From assembly GCF_021390395.1 (NCBI RefSeq), contig NZ_JAJUWT010000014.1, positions 1 through 64,000 of the forward strand: a DNA stretch of 64,000 nucleotides, in the 5' to 3' direction. Shown here piece by piece: positions 54,955 through 63,121 of the stretch; within the stretch, counting starts at the first letter, position 1; every line of letters starts with the position of its first letter. Below the pieces are notes generated by a model that had not been told where the DNA came from, did no database searches, and saw nothing but the letters and a program-made list of their open reading frames with translations. The DNA is from Saccharothrix sp. S26. Lineage in GTDB: Bacteria; Actinomycetota; Actinomycetes; Mycobacteriales; Pseudonocardiaceae. The position numbers and the translations under genes are program-made.

Positions 54955-56820
54955 ATGAGCGTGCATCCCGTCGTCGCCGAAGTGACGGCTCGAATCGCCG
55001 CCCGCAGCGCCGCCGGCCGGTCCGCCTACCTCGAACGCATCGCCGCGGCCCACCAGGAGGGCCCCGCCCGCCGCGACATGGCGTGCAGCAACCTGGCGCA
55101 CGGTTTCGCCGGGATCACGGGCGGTGACAAAGACCTCCTTCGGGCACTTCGTCGCCCCAACGTGGCGATCGTGTCCGCTTACAACGACATGCTGTCGGCC
55201 CATCAGCCGATGCACGAGTACCCGGCGTGGATCAAGGACGCGGCGCGGGCCGTCGGCGGCGTGGCGCAGTTCGCGGGCGGCGTGCCCGCCATGTGCGACG
55301 GCATCACCCAGGGCCGCGCGGGCATGGAGCTGTCCCTGTTCAGCCGGGAGGTCATCGCCATGGCCACCGGCATCGCCCTGTCGCACGAGATGTTCGACTC
55401 GGCGCTGCTGCTCGGCGTGTGCGACAAGATCGTGCCCGGCCTGCTGATCGGCGCGCTGTCGTTCGGCCACCTGCCCGCGATCCTGGTGCCCGCGGGCCCC
55501 ATGCACTCCGGCCTGCCCAACTCGGAGAAGGCCCGGGTCCGGCAGCTGTTCGCGGAGAACAAGGCCACCCGCGAGGACCTGCTCGAAGCCGAGGCGCAGT
55601 CCTACCACAGCCCCGGGACCTGCACGTTCTACGGCACGGCGAACTCCAACCAGCTCGTCGTGGAGGTCATGGGCCTGCACCTGCCCGGCGCGAGCTTCGT
55701 GCCGCCGGGCACCAAGCTGCGCAAGGCGCTGACCGAGGAGGCCGCCCGGCGCGCGGTGGAGATCAGCCGGGGCGCGGACTACACCCCGGTCGGGCACGTG
55801 GTGGACGTGAAGTCCGTGGTCAACGGCGTGATCGCGCTGCTGGCCACCGGCGGGTCGACCAACCACACGATGCACCTGGTCGCCATCGCGTCGGCCGCGG
55901 GCATCGAGCTGAGCTGGGACGACTTCTCCGAGCTGTCCTCGGTGGTGCCGCTGCTGGCCCGCGTCTACCCGAACGGCTCGGCCGACATCAACCACTTCCA
56001 GGCCGCGGGCGGCGTGTCGTTCCTGGTGTCGACGCTGCTGGACGCGGGCCTGCTGCACGCCGACGTGAAGACCGTGGCCGGTGACGGGCTGCACCGCTAC
56101 CGGCAGGAGCCGGTGCTGGTCGAGGGCGTGCTCCAGTGGCGGCCGGGCCCGCCGCACTCGCTGGACACCGACGTGCTGCGGCCCGCGACCGACCCGTTCG
56201 CGGCCGACGGCGGCCTGCGCATGCTGTCGGGCAACCTGGGCCGCGCGGTGATCAAGGTGTCGGCGGTCAAGCCGGAGCACCGGGTCGTCGAGGCCCCCGC
56301 GCGGGTGTTCACCTCGCAGGAGGCGTTCAGCGCCGCGTTCCAGGCCGGTGAGCTGGAGCGGGACGTGGTCGTGGTGGTGCGGCAGCAGGGCCCGCAGGCC
56401 AACGGGATGCCCGAGCTGCACAAGCTGACGCCCGCGCTGGGCGTGCTGATGGACCGGGGCTTCAAGGTCGCGCTGGTCACCGACGGGCGGATGTCCGGCG
56501 CGTCGGGCAAGATCCCGGCCGCCATCCAGCTCACCCCGGAGGCGGCCGTCGGCGGCCCGCTGGCCCGCGTGCGCGACGGCGACGTGCTGCGGCTGGACGC
56601 CGAGACCGGCACGCTGGAGGCGTTCGTGGACCCGGCGGAGCTGGCCGCGCGCGATCTGGTGGACTTCCCGCCGGACGCGCAGGCGTGGACCGGCACGGGC
56701 CGGGAGCTGTTCGCCGCGCTGCGCCGGGCGGTCGGGCCCGCCGACCGGGGCGCGAGCGTGTTCGGACCGATCGCGGCCTCGCACTTCGAAGGCCAGTTCA
56801 ACCAGGAGGTGTCCCGGTGA
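54955..56820 (+). CDS. edd: Phosphogluconate dehydratase
   Basis: The 621-residue enzyme dehydrates 6-phosphogluconate to KDPG, the first committed Entner-Doudoroff step. It belongs to the IlvD/Edd family: the iron-sulfur cysteines are in [32 protein letters not shown] and [14 protein letters not shown], and [20 protein letters not shown] is the C-terminal signature. Edd rather than IlvD is supported by overlap (GTGA) with a KDPG aldolase gene and by the [14 protein letters not shown]-terminus. ATG start. Confidence 0.94.
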   Translation: MSVHPVVAEVTARIAARSAAGRSAYLERIAAAHQEGPARRDMACSNLAHGFAGITGGDKDLLRALRRPNVAIVSAYNDMLSAHQPMHEYPAWIKDAARAVGGVAQFAGGVPAMCDGITQGRAGMELSLFSREVIAMATGIALSHEMFDSALLLGVCDKIVPGLLIGALSFGHLPAILVPAGPMHSGLPNSEKARVRQLFAENKATREDLLEAEAQSYHSPGTCTFYGTANSNQLVVEVMGLHLPGASFVPPGTKLRKALTEEAARRAVEISRGADYTPVGHVVDVKSVVNGVIALLATGGSTNHTMHLVAIASAAGIELSWDDFSELSSVVPLLARVYPNGSADINHFQAAGGVSFLVSTLLDAGLLHADVKTVAGDGLHRYRQEPVLVEGVLQWRPGPPHSLDTDVLRPATDPFAADGGLRMLSGNLGRAVIKVSAVKPEHRVVEAPARVFTSQEAFSAAFQAGELERDVVVVVRQQGPQANGMPELHKLTPALGVLMDRGFKVALVTDGRMSGASGKIPAAIQLTPEAAVGGPLARVRDGDVLRLDAETGTLEAFVDPAELAARDLVDFPPDAQAWTGTGRELFAALRRAVGPADRGASVFGPIAASHFEGQFNQEVSR

Positions 56821-57455
56821 CCAACGCCCCGGCTCACGCGACGGCGGCGGATCTGCTGGCGCTGTCCCCCGTCATCCCGGTCGTCGTCGTGGACGACGCC
56901 GAGCACGCCGTGCCGCTGGCGGAGGCGTTGCTGCGCGGCGGTGTGCGCGTGATCGAGCTGACGCTGCGCACGCCCGCGGCGCTGGCCGCGATCGAGCGGG
57001 TCGCGGCGGAGGTGCCGGGCATCGTGATCGGCGCGGGCACCGTGACCGCGCCGGAGCACGCCGAGCAGGCGGCCAAGGCCGGTGCGGCGTTCCTCGTGAC
57101 GCCGGGGTCCACGGACCGGGTGCTGAACGCGGCCGAGGACACCGGGCTGCCGTTCCTGCCGGGCGCGGCGACCGTGTCCGAGGCGATGCGGCTGGCCGAG
57201 CGCGGGCTGACGTCGCTGAAGTTCTTCCCGGCCGAGGCCGCGGGCGGTGTGGACTACCTCAAGTCGATCGGTGGCCCGCTGCCCGGCCTGCGGTTCTGCC
57301 CGACCGGCGGCATCACGCCCGCGACCGCGCCGAACTACCTGGCGCTGCCGAACGTCGGGTGCGTGGGCGGGTCGTGGCTCGCGCCCAAGGACGCGCTGGC
57401 GTCGGGCGACTGGGCCCGGATCGAGGAGCTGGCGCGGGCCGCGTCGGCGCTGTAG
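56817..57455 (+). CDS. eda: KDPG aldolase (2-dehydro-3-deoxyphosphogluconate aldolase)
   Basis: The 212-residue enzyme splits KDPG into pyruvate and glyceraldehyde 3-phosphate. The catalytic glutamate is in [10 protein letters not shown] and the Schiff-base lysine is K135 in [18 protein letters not shown] and [19 protein letters not shown] complete the barrel. GTG start overlapping the edd stop, after an AGGAGGTGTCCCG site, so it is translationally coupled. Together with edd this is a complete Entner-Doudoroff branch. Confidence 0.95.
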   Translation: MTNAPAHATAADLLALSPVIPVVVVDDAEHAVPLAEALLRGGVRVIELTLRTPAALAAIERVAAEVPGIVIGAGTVTAPEHAEQAAKAGAAFLVTPGSTDRVLNAAEDTGLPFLPGAATVSEAMRLAERGLTSLKFFPAEAAGGVDYLKSIGGPLPGLRFCPTGGITPATAPNYLALPNVGCVGGSWLAPKDALASGDWARIEELARAASAL

Positions 57456-57464
57456 TGCTCGACC

Positions 57465-57500
57465 GAGGGCGTCTTCCCCTTCGCGGTGGGAGGCGCCCTC
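57465..57500. terminator. Bidirectional terminator between eda and the HAD gene
   Basis: GAGGGCG (57465-57471) and CGCCCTC (57494-57500) pair, with further partial pairing of CTTCCCC and GTGGGAG inside. It fills the 47-bp gap between the two convergent genes. Confidence 0.6.
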
Positions 57501-57502
57501 CG

Positions 57503-58150
57503 TCATGCCAGGTGGGCGAGCGCTTCCGGGATCGAGTCGGCGACCGGCGCGCCGGTCCGCTCGAGGGCGGCGCGCGAGCTGGTGCCGGTGGCGACCAGGA
57601 CGACCTGGGCGCCCACGTGCCGGGCGGCTTCCGCGTCGTCGGCCACGTCGCCGATCAGGACGACGTCACGCGGGCGCAGGTCGAGGGCGTCCAGGTGCTC
57701 GGCGAGGTGCTCGGCCTTCGAGCCGCCGTCGCCAGCGGACTTGAGGCCGTCCACGCGGCGGAACAGCTCGTGCAGGCCGAAGCGGGTGACCAGCGGGACC
57801 AGCTCGTCGTGGAACCACATCGACAGCAGCGACTGGGTGTGGCGCAGCGCGGCGAGGTGGCCGGGCACGCCGACCGCCAGCCCGCAGCGGTCCATCGACG
57901 CCCGGTACTCGGCGTGGTAGACGAGGTCGACGCGGGCCCAGTCGGCGGCGCTGAGCGGACGGCCGAACAGCCGCTCGTAGCAGTCCTTGATCGGTCGGCT
58001 GAACACCTCGCGCCAGTGCTCCAGCGTGACGGCGCCGTGGCCGAAGTCGGCGCAGACCCGGTTGACCGCGGCGAGCACGGCGTCGTTGTCGGCGAACAGG
58101 GTCCCGTTCCAGTCCCACACCACGTGCTCGGCCCTGATCCCCACCGCCAC
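57503..58150 (-). CDS. HAD-superfamily phosphatase (phosphoglycolate phosphatase type)
   Basis: The 215-residue enzyme has HAD motif [10 protein letters not shown] near residues 13-21 with the nucleophilic aspartate first, motif III lysine in [16 protein letters not shown] and motif [13 protein letters not shown] near 167. A helical cap lies between motifs I and II. The phosphoester substrate is not known. The GTG at 58150 has no ribosome site and may be leaderless; a second GTG two codons later is possible. Confidence 0.83.
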   Translation of the reverse strand: MAVGIRAEHVVWDWNGTLFADNDAVLAAVNRVCADFGHGAVTLEHWREVFSRPIKDCYERLFGRPLSAADWARVDLVYHAEYRASMDRCGLAVGVPGHLAALRHTQSLLSMWFHDELVPLVTRFGLHELFRRVDGLKSAGDGGSKAEHLAEHLDALDLRPRDVVLIGDVADDAEAARHVGAQVVLVATGTSSRAALERTGAPVADSIPEALAHLA

Positions 58151-58198
58151 AGGCTACGGCGATAAGTTGAGGGCTCACTTCTGGGGAGGTAGTGGGGG

Positions 58199-58888
58199 AT
58201 GGACGCGCGACGAACCACAGTGGTCGCCGAGCCGCGTGGCCAGGTGGCCGTGGTGTCGGTCGGGTTCCCGGTGCTGGGCGCGCTGGTGGTGTGGGGCCTG
58301 AAGTCGATCGCCGGGTGGGTGGCCGACCTGTCGTGGGCCCCGATGCAGGGGCCGTTCCGGCTGGTGGCCTCCATCCCGGAGCCGTGGGCGACGATCGGTT
58401 CGGTGGCCGTGGGCGCGGTGCTCGGGTTGCTGGTGGCCGGGATCGCCGCGCACGAGCGGCTGGTGGTCGAGGTGTTCAACGAGGGCGTCGAGCTGCTGAG
58501 GGGCGGCCGGCACCGCAGCTTCGACCGGACGTTGGTGTCCGGGGTGTTCCTCGACGGCAAGAAGCTCGTGCTGCTCGGTGTGGACACCGGCGAGCTGGCG
58601 CGGGAGACGCACGACCTGAAGCCGGAGGCGCTGGCCGAGGCGTTCCAGACGCACGGCTACCAGTGGCTGGACGGCGACCCGTACCACGAGGACTACCGGC
58701 GGTGGGTCGACGGGACGCCGGACCTCCCGCCGGGGGCGAACGCGTTGCTGAAGGTGCGGGCCGAGGCGTTGCGCAAGGGCGACCAGGACGACGCGCACGA
58801 GCTGCGCGAAGAACTGAGCCGCCTCGGTGTCGTGGTGCGCGAGGAGAAGAAGCGCCAGTACTGGCGCCTGACCCGCGCGCTGTCCTGA
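58199..58888 (+). CDS. YqeB-like membrane protein
   Basis: The 229-residue protein has two N-terminal transmembrane helices (VAVVSVGFPVLGALVVWGLK near 16-35 and TIGSVAVGAVLGLLVAGIAA near 65-84), then a soluble domain of about 140 residues with GVFLDGKKLVLLGVDTGELA, and a basic C-terminus. It resembles YqeB-family proteins, whose soluble part is PH-like; the match is by appearance and moderate. ATG start behind GGGGAGG. Function unknown. Confidence 0.65.
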   Translation: MDARRTTVVAEPRGQVAVVSVGFPVLGALVVWGLKSIAGWVADLSWAPMQGPFRLVASIPEPWATIGSVAVGAVLGLLVAGIAAHERLVVEVFNEGVELLRGGRHRSFDRTLVSGVFLDGKKLVLLGVDTGELARETHDLKPEALAEAFQTHGYQWLDGDPYHEDYRRWVDGTPDLPPGANALLKVRAEALRKGDQDDAHELREELSRLGVVVREEKKRQYWRLTRALS

Positions 58889-59602
58889 GGTGAGCGCTGG
58901 TGGCGGGTGCAGCAGCCCGCGCCGGCCCCAGCGCACACCGGCCCAACTCCAACCCGCACCGAGTCCAACGACACCAGCCGCAACGGCGTGCCCTCCAACC
59001 GGCCACAGCCCCAGCGCACGCCGGTCAACGCAGCGTGCCGCAGCCGCAGCCGCGTTCCCGCCCGTCCGCGCTGGCCCATCCCGACTCCAACCCGCGCCAG
59101 CCCAGCCCGCGCCAGCCCAGCTCCACCCCGCGCCGGCTCCAGCGAGCACCAGCCGCAGCCGCGTTCCCGGCTGCCCGCTCCAGCCCACGCTAACTCCAGC
59201 CCACACCTGGGCTTGGCCGGCCCGCCTCAGCCCAAGCCCGGCTCCAGCGCACGCCAGCCAACCGGCCTGCACCAGCCGCAGCCGCGTGCCCGCCAGTCCG
59301 ACTCCACCCCGCGCCAGCCGAGCCCACCCTCACCCCGCGCCGGCTCCAGCGAGCACCAGCCGCAACCGCGTTCCCGCCTGCCCACTCCAGCCCTCGCTAG
59401 CTTCAGCCCGCACCTGGGCTTGGCCGGCCCGCATCAGCCAAGCCCGGCTCTCGCGCAGCCTGGCCCACGCGACCCGCCGGTCGGACCGCAGCCCGCCAAC
59501 CCGTCCGGCACCCAGCCGATGTGCCCCGCGCCGGCTCACCCCGAACTCAGCCCAACCCTGCCGCCGCCACTCCCCCGGAGGTCGCGGCGGACGGTGGTGG
59601 GG
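58889..59602. repeat. Second non-coding repeat field between convergent genes
   Basis: No believable gene is present in these 714 bp before the recX stop. The plus strand is C-rich. A long direct repeat, about 59124-59243 and 59331-59450 (period 207), shares CGCCGGCTCCAGCGAGCACC and CACCTGGGCTTGGCCGGCCC almost exactly, and weaker copies of CAGCCGCAGCCGCGTTCCCG recur upstream from about 59040. All frames give Pro/Ala/Ser-rich low-complexity text without ribosome sites. Like the field at 3.2-4.6 kb it separates convergent genes. Confidence 0.8.
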
Positions 59603-60181
59603 CTAGAGCAGGTCGTCCAGAGCCGTGGTCTCGTCGCCCGCGCGGCGCAGTTCGTCGCGGACCACGCGGTAGGCCAGGCCCTCGCCGTAGCCCTTGCGGG
59701 CCAGGGCGGCGACCAGGCGGCGGATCTTGGTGGTGTCGTCCAAGGTCGCCATGGCGCGCAACTTCTTGCGCACCAGGTCGCGCGCCCGGTCTTCCTCGGC
59801 CTCGTCGTCCACCGCGGCGACGGCCTCGGCCGCCACCTCGTCCGCCACGCCCTTGCGGCGCAGTTCCATGGCCAGGGCACGCCGGGCCAGGCCCTGGTGG
59901 GTGTGCCGGGAGCGGACCCAGACCTCGGCGAAGGCGGCGTCGTCGATCAGGCCCGCCCGGTCGAACTTGGCCAGCACCAGCTCGGCCGTCTGCTCGCTGA
60001 TGCCCTTGCGCAGCAGCGCGTCCTTCAGCTCCACGCGGGTGCGGGCCCGTGCGGTGAGCAGCGCGTAACAGATGTCCGCGGCCTTGCGCTGCTCCTTCGC
60101 CGGGTCGACCGGGCGCGGCTCCTCCTCGTCGGCCGAACGGTCGCGGGACGGCCCGCGACCACGGCCACCTCGTCCAGCCAC
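59603..60181 (-). CDS. recX: RecA regulator RecX
   Basis: The 192-residue protein binds RecA filaments and limits their activity. After a charged Gly/Arg-rich N-terminus (about 1-25) come three tandem three-helix repeats (RKAADICYALLTARARTRVE, DDAAFAEVWVRSRHTHQGLA, LVRKKLRAMATLDDTTKIRR), the RecX fold. GTG start six bases after the recA stop, so it is co-transcribed with recA. Confidence 0.93.
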   Translation of the reverse strand: MAGRGGRGRGPSRDRSADEEEPRPVDPAKEQRKAADICYALLTARARTRVELKDALLRKGISEQTAELVLAKFDRAGLIDDAAFAEVWVRSRHTHQGLARRALAMELRRKGVADEVAAEAVAAVDDEAEEDRARDLVRKKLRAMATLDDTTKIRRLVAALARKGYGEGLAYRVVRDELRRAGDETTALDDLL

Positions 60182-60187
60182 GCCCGC

Positions 60188-61231
60188 TTAGAACTCGACC
60201 GGCGCCGGTGCGGTCTCGTCCGCGTCGAGGGTGGCGCCGATGCCCAGCTTGTCCTTGATCCGCTTCTCGATCTCGTTGGCCACGTCCGGGTTCTCGCGCA
60301 GGAACTTCCGCGCGTTCTCCTTGCCCTGGCCCAGCTGGTCGCCCTCGTAGGTGTACCAAGCACCCGACTTGCGCAGGATGCCCTGGTCGACACCCATGTC
60401 GATGAGCGAACCCTCACGGCTGATGCCCACGCCGTAGAGGATGTCGAACTCGGCCTGCTTGAACGGCGGGGCCACCTTGTTCTTCACGACCTTGACCCTG
60501 GTGCGGTTGCCGACCGGCTCGCCGCCGTCCTTCAGGGTCTCGATGCGCCGCACGTCCAGCCGCACCGACGCGTAGAACTTCAGCGCCTTGCCACCGGTCG
60601 TGGTCTCGGGCGAGCCGAACATCACGCCGATCTTCTCGCGCAGCTGGTTGATGAAGATCGCGGTCGTGTTGGACGAGCTGAGCGCGCCGGTGATCTTGCG
60701 CAGCGCCTGGCTCATCAGGCGGGCCTGCAGACCCACGTGGTTGTCACCCATCTCGCCCTCGATCTCGGCGCGGGGCACCAGGGCCGCCACCGAGTCGATG
60801 ACCAGGATGTCGAGCGCGCCGGAGCGGACCAGCATGTCCGCGATCTCCAGCGCCTGCTCGCCGGTGTCGGGCTGCGAGACCAGCAGCGCGTCGGTGTCGA
60901 CGCCCAGCTTGCGCGCGTAGTCCGGGTCGAGCGCGTGCTCGGCGTCGATGAACGCCGCGATGCCGCCGTTGCGCTGCGCGTTGGCCACGGAGTGCAGCGC
61001 GACCGTCGTCTTACCGGAGGACTCCGGCCCGTAGATCTCGACCACGCGGCCGCGGGGCAGGCCGCCGATGCCGAGCGCCACGTCGAGCGCGATCGCGCCG
61101 GTGGGGATCACCTCGATCGGGGCGCGGCCTTCCTCGCCGAGCCGCATGACCGAGCCCTTGCCGAACTGCTTGTCGATCTGGGCCAGGGCCAGCTCGAGGG
61201 CCTTGTCCCGGTCGGGTGCCTGGGGTGCCAT
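60188..61231 (-). CDS. recA: Recombinase RecA
   Basis: The 347-residue recombinase forms filaments on single-stranded DNA and triggers LexA cleavage. Walker A is GPESSGKT (68-75), Walker B is [17 protein letters not shown]1 is [13 protein letters not shown] and L2 is [20 protein letters not shown]. No intein interrupts it. An SOS box lies 134 bp upstream. It is on the opposite strand from, and about 29 kb away from, miaB, unlike the usual close recA-recX-miaB order. Confidence 0.97.
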   Translation of the reverse strand: MAPQAPDRDKALELALAQIDKQFGKGSVMRLGEEGRAPIEVIPTGAIALDVALGIGGLPRGRVVEIYGPESSGKTTVALHSVANAQRNGGIAAFIDAEHALDPDYARKLGVDTDALLVSQPDTGEQALEIADMLVRSGALDILVIDSVAALVPRAEIEGEMGDNHVGLQARLMSQALRKITGALSSSNTTAIFINQLREKIGVMFGSPETTTGGKALKFYASVRLDVRRIETLKDGGEPVGNRTRVKVVKNKVAPPFKQAEFDILYGVGISREGSLIDMGVDQGILRKSGAWYTYEGDQLGQGKENARKFLRENPDVANEIEKRIKDKLGIGATLDADETAPAPVEF

Positions 61232-61364
61232 CTGGAGTCCACCTCGGAGTGTCTTGGAGTCGCGGTGCGATGTCGGGGCCGACGTTACGGGTGGGGTCCG
61301 ACATTTTTCGGTGGGGACCAGGTCACCTGCGGGGTGTTGTCACCCGGTCGTGTCGGGAGTGTAG

Positions 61365-61380
61365 CCGAACAGGTGTTCGA
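61365..61380 (-). promoter_or_regulatory. SOS box of recA
   Basis: CCGAACAGGTGTTCGA contains a perfect CGAAC-N4-GTTCG dyad (61366-61379) in the 170-bp gap before recA. Confidence 0.85.
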
Positions 61381-61401
61381 CCACCTGGTCGACACACCGG
61401 G

Positions 61402-61596
61402 TCACCGCCGCTGTTCGGGCACGTCGAACGCGTCGCAGACGGCCAGCCAGATCTCCTTGGCCGGCAACCCCGCCTCCAACGCCTGGTCGGGAGTCCGGCC
61501 GCCGAGGGCGGACAGCACGTGGTCCCGGGCCACCATCTCCGCCCTGACCTGGCCGAACTCGCCCGCCATCAGCTTGCGGAACATCGTGATGCGCAT
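61402..61596 (-). CDS. DUF3046 protein
   Basis: The 64-residue protein (MRITMFRKLMAGEFGQVRAE, then RDHVLSALGGRTPDQALEAG, ending in CDAFDVPEQRR) matches the actinobacterial DUF3046 family, which is regularly found just upstream of recA. Its role is unknown; the constant location suggests a link to recA expression or function. The ATG at 61596 gives the family's usual N-terminus. Confidence 0.88.
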   Translation of the reverse strand: MRITMFRKLMAGEFGQVRAEMVARDHVLSALGGRTPDQALEAGLPAKEIWLAVCDAFDVPEQRR

Positions 61597-61606
61597 CGGG
61601 TCCAGG

Positions 61607-62068
61607 CTAGCGCGCCGCCTTCCACGCCGGGCTGTCGACGTAGTGGTTGTCGAACCGGTCCTGCGAGTCGCGGATCTCCTGGGGGCTCGCCTCACCGCGC
61701 TGCACGCGGTCGAGCAGGCGGTAGTAGTCGAAGCGGCCCATGCCCGGCGTGAAGACGAACAGGGCGTCCGCGTCCGCGCCCTTGAGCGCGCCGAAGGCGT
61801 GCGGCACGCGTGGCGGCACGACGAGGAAGTCGCCGCGCTCCAAGGTCACCACGTCGGTGTCCAACAGCACTTGCAGCGTGCCGTCGAGCACGAAGAACAG
61901 CTCCGACGCACGGGTGTGGAAGTGCGGCGGCGCGCCGTCGGAGCCGTCGCGGAACGTGGAGCGGTTGCTGGTCAGGCCGTCGAGGTCGGCGAGGAGGGTG
62001 ACCACGGCGGCGGGGTCGGCGTCGAGCTTTTCGGCCTGGGCGGCGCGGACGAGCAGCGGGTTTTCCAT
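61607..62068 (-). CDS. Cupin domain protein
   Basis: The 153-residue protein has a single conserved cupin barrel: motif 1 PPHFHTRASELFFVLDGTLQ (about 48-67) with the metal ligands His, His and Glu, and motif 2 GDFLVVPPRVPHAFGA. A short C-terminal part ends WKAAR. It may be a dioxygenase, isomerase or sugar-binding protein; the substrate is not evident. The ATG at 62068 lies at the start of the recognisable domain. It is divergent from a LysR gene 71 bp away, which is its likely regulator. Confidence 0.82.
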   Translation of the reverse strand: MENPLLVRAAQAEKLDADPAAVVTLLADLDGLTSNRSTFRDGSDGAPPHFHTRASELFFVLDGTLQVLLDTDVVTLERGDFLVVPPRVPHAFGALKGADADALFVFTPGMGRFDYYRLLDRVQRGEASPQEIRDSQDRFDNHYVDSPAWKAAR

Positions 62069-62125
62069 GACGTCGAGACTCGTCGCCGGGCCGGGCCCGA
62101 ACAACGGCGGAGATCGCATGGAACG

Positions 62126-62141
62126 ATAACCTGACGGTTAT
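62126..62141. promoter_or_regulatory. LysR-type palindrome ATAACC-TGAC-GGTTAT
   Basis: The perfect 6+4+6 palindrome overlaps the LysR gene's own start codon (ATG at 62140) and fits T-N11-A. Binding would block initiation of the LysR gene and could activate the divergent cupin gene. Confidence 0.65.
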
Positions 62142-62979
62142 GGAACGCCGTGACCTGGAGGTCTTCCTGGCGCTGGCCGAGGAGCTGCACTTCAGCCGCA
62201 CCGCCGAGCGGCTCCACGTCTCCCAGGCGCGCGTCAGCCAATCCGTCAAGCAGCTGGAACGCCGCATCGGCGCGCCGCTGTTCGAGCGGACCAGCCGCCG
62301 GGTCGCGCTCACGCCCATCGGCCGACGCCTGCGCGACGACCTGGCACCGGCCTACCAGCAGATCGTGGACGGCATAGCGCGCGCTGTGGAGTCCGCACGC
62401 GGCACGTCGCTGCTGCGCGTCGGCTTCGAAGCACCTGCCGTCGCCGATCTCGTCGGCCACGTCCTCGACACGTTCCGCGCCCGTCACCCGGACAGCGAGG
62501 TGCGCGTGCGCGAAGCGCCGTTCACCGACCCGTTCTCACTGCTCAGGGCTGACGAGGTGGACGTGCTGGTGACGTTGTTCCCGGTCGACGAGCCGGACCT
62601 GACGCCCGGCCCGGTCGTCCTCGAAGAGCCGCTGGTGCTCGCCGTGGCCGACACGCACCCGTTCACGCGGCAGGAGGTCGTGACGCTGGAGGACCTGGCC
62701 CGCGACACTGTCTTCCGCGCCGCCTACTGGCGTGACACGACCCCCGAGGGCGCGCCGATCAAGCGCGGCCGGGACGTCACGACCTTCCAGGAACTTCTCA
62801 CCGCGATCGCCGACGGCGAGGGCGTCAGCCCGCTGGGCGCGCACGCGGCCGGCTACTTCGCCCGCCCCAGGGTCGCGTTCCTGCCGCTGGTGGGCGCGCC
62901 CCGGCTGGCGTGGGGCATGGTCTGGCGCACGGCGGGCGAGACGGTCCGGGTGCGCGAGTTCGCGGCGGCCGCGCGCTAA
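62140..62979 (+). CDS. LysR family transcriptional regulator
   Basis: The 279-residue protein has the LysR helix-turn-helix at 1-60 (RDLEVFLALAEELHFSRTAE, LHVSQARVSQSVKQLERRIG) and a two-subdomain effector region from about 90. It likely regulates the divergent cupin gene and itself, through the palindrome that overlaps its start codon. The effector is unknown. No leader with a ribosome site is visible, consistent with a leaderless message. Confidence 0.9.
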   Translation: MERRDLEVFLALAEELHFSRTAERLHVSQARVSQSVKQLERRIGAPLFERTSRRVALTPIGRRLRDDLAPAYQQIVDGIARAVESARGTSLLRVGFEAPAVADLVGHVLDTFRARHPDSEVRVREAPFTDPFSLLRADEVDVLVTLFPVDEPDLTPGPVVLEEPLVLAVADTHPFTRQEVVTLEDLARDTVFRAAYWRDTTPEGAPIKRGRDVTTFQELLTAIADGEGVSPLGAHAAGYFARPRVAFLPLVGAPRLAWGMVWRTAGETVRVREFAAAAR

Positions 62980-62988
62980 CCTCGACCC

Positions 62989-63114
62989 GTGCTGTTGTTG
63001 CAGGAAGACCCCACGGGCATGTCGTCGCCGATCGCCACGGTCGCGGTGATCGCCGGGCTCGTCGCGGCGATCGTGGTCGGCCTGCGCGCGCTCTGGCACA
63101 ACCGCAAGCGCTGA
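62989..63114 (+). CDS. Small single-pass membrane protein (41 aa)
   Basis: A 41-codon frame with GTG start (LLLQEDPTGMSSPIATVAVI then AGLVAAIVVGLRALWHNRKR) has one transmembrane helix and a basic C-terminal tail. An inner ATG at 63019 would leave 31 residues with the helix intact. It follows the LysR stop by nine bases without a clear ribosome site. Low length makes it uncertain, but the hydrophobic-then-RKR layout is what real small membrane proteins show. Confidence 0.5.
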   Translation: MLLLQEDPTGMSSPIATVAVIAGLVAAIVVGLRALWHNRKR

Positions 63115-63121
63115 CCACCCG

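Noticed and set aside
58907..62134. A 1075-codon plus-strand open frame running through recX and recA
   Set aside because: It is antisense to two certain genes and its first part is the repeat field; long antisense frames are expected at this GC content.
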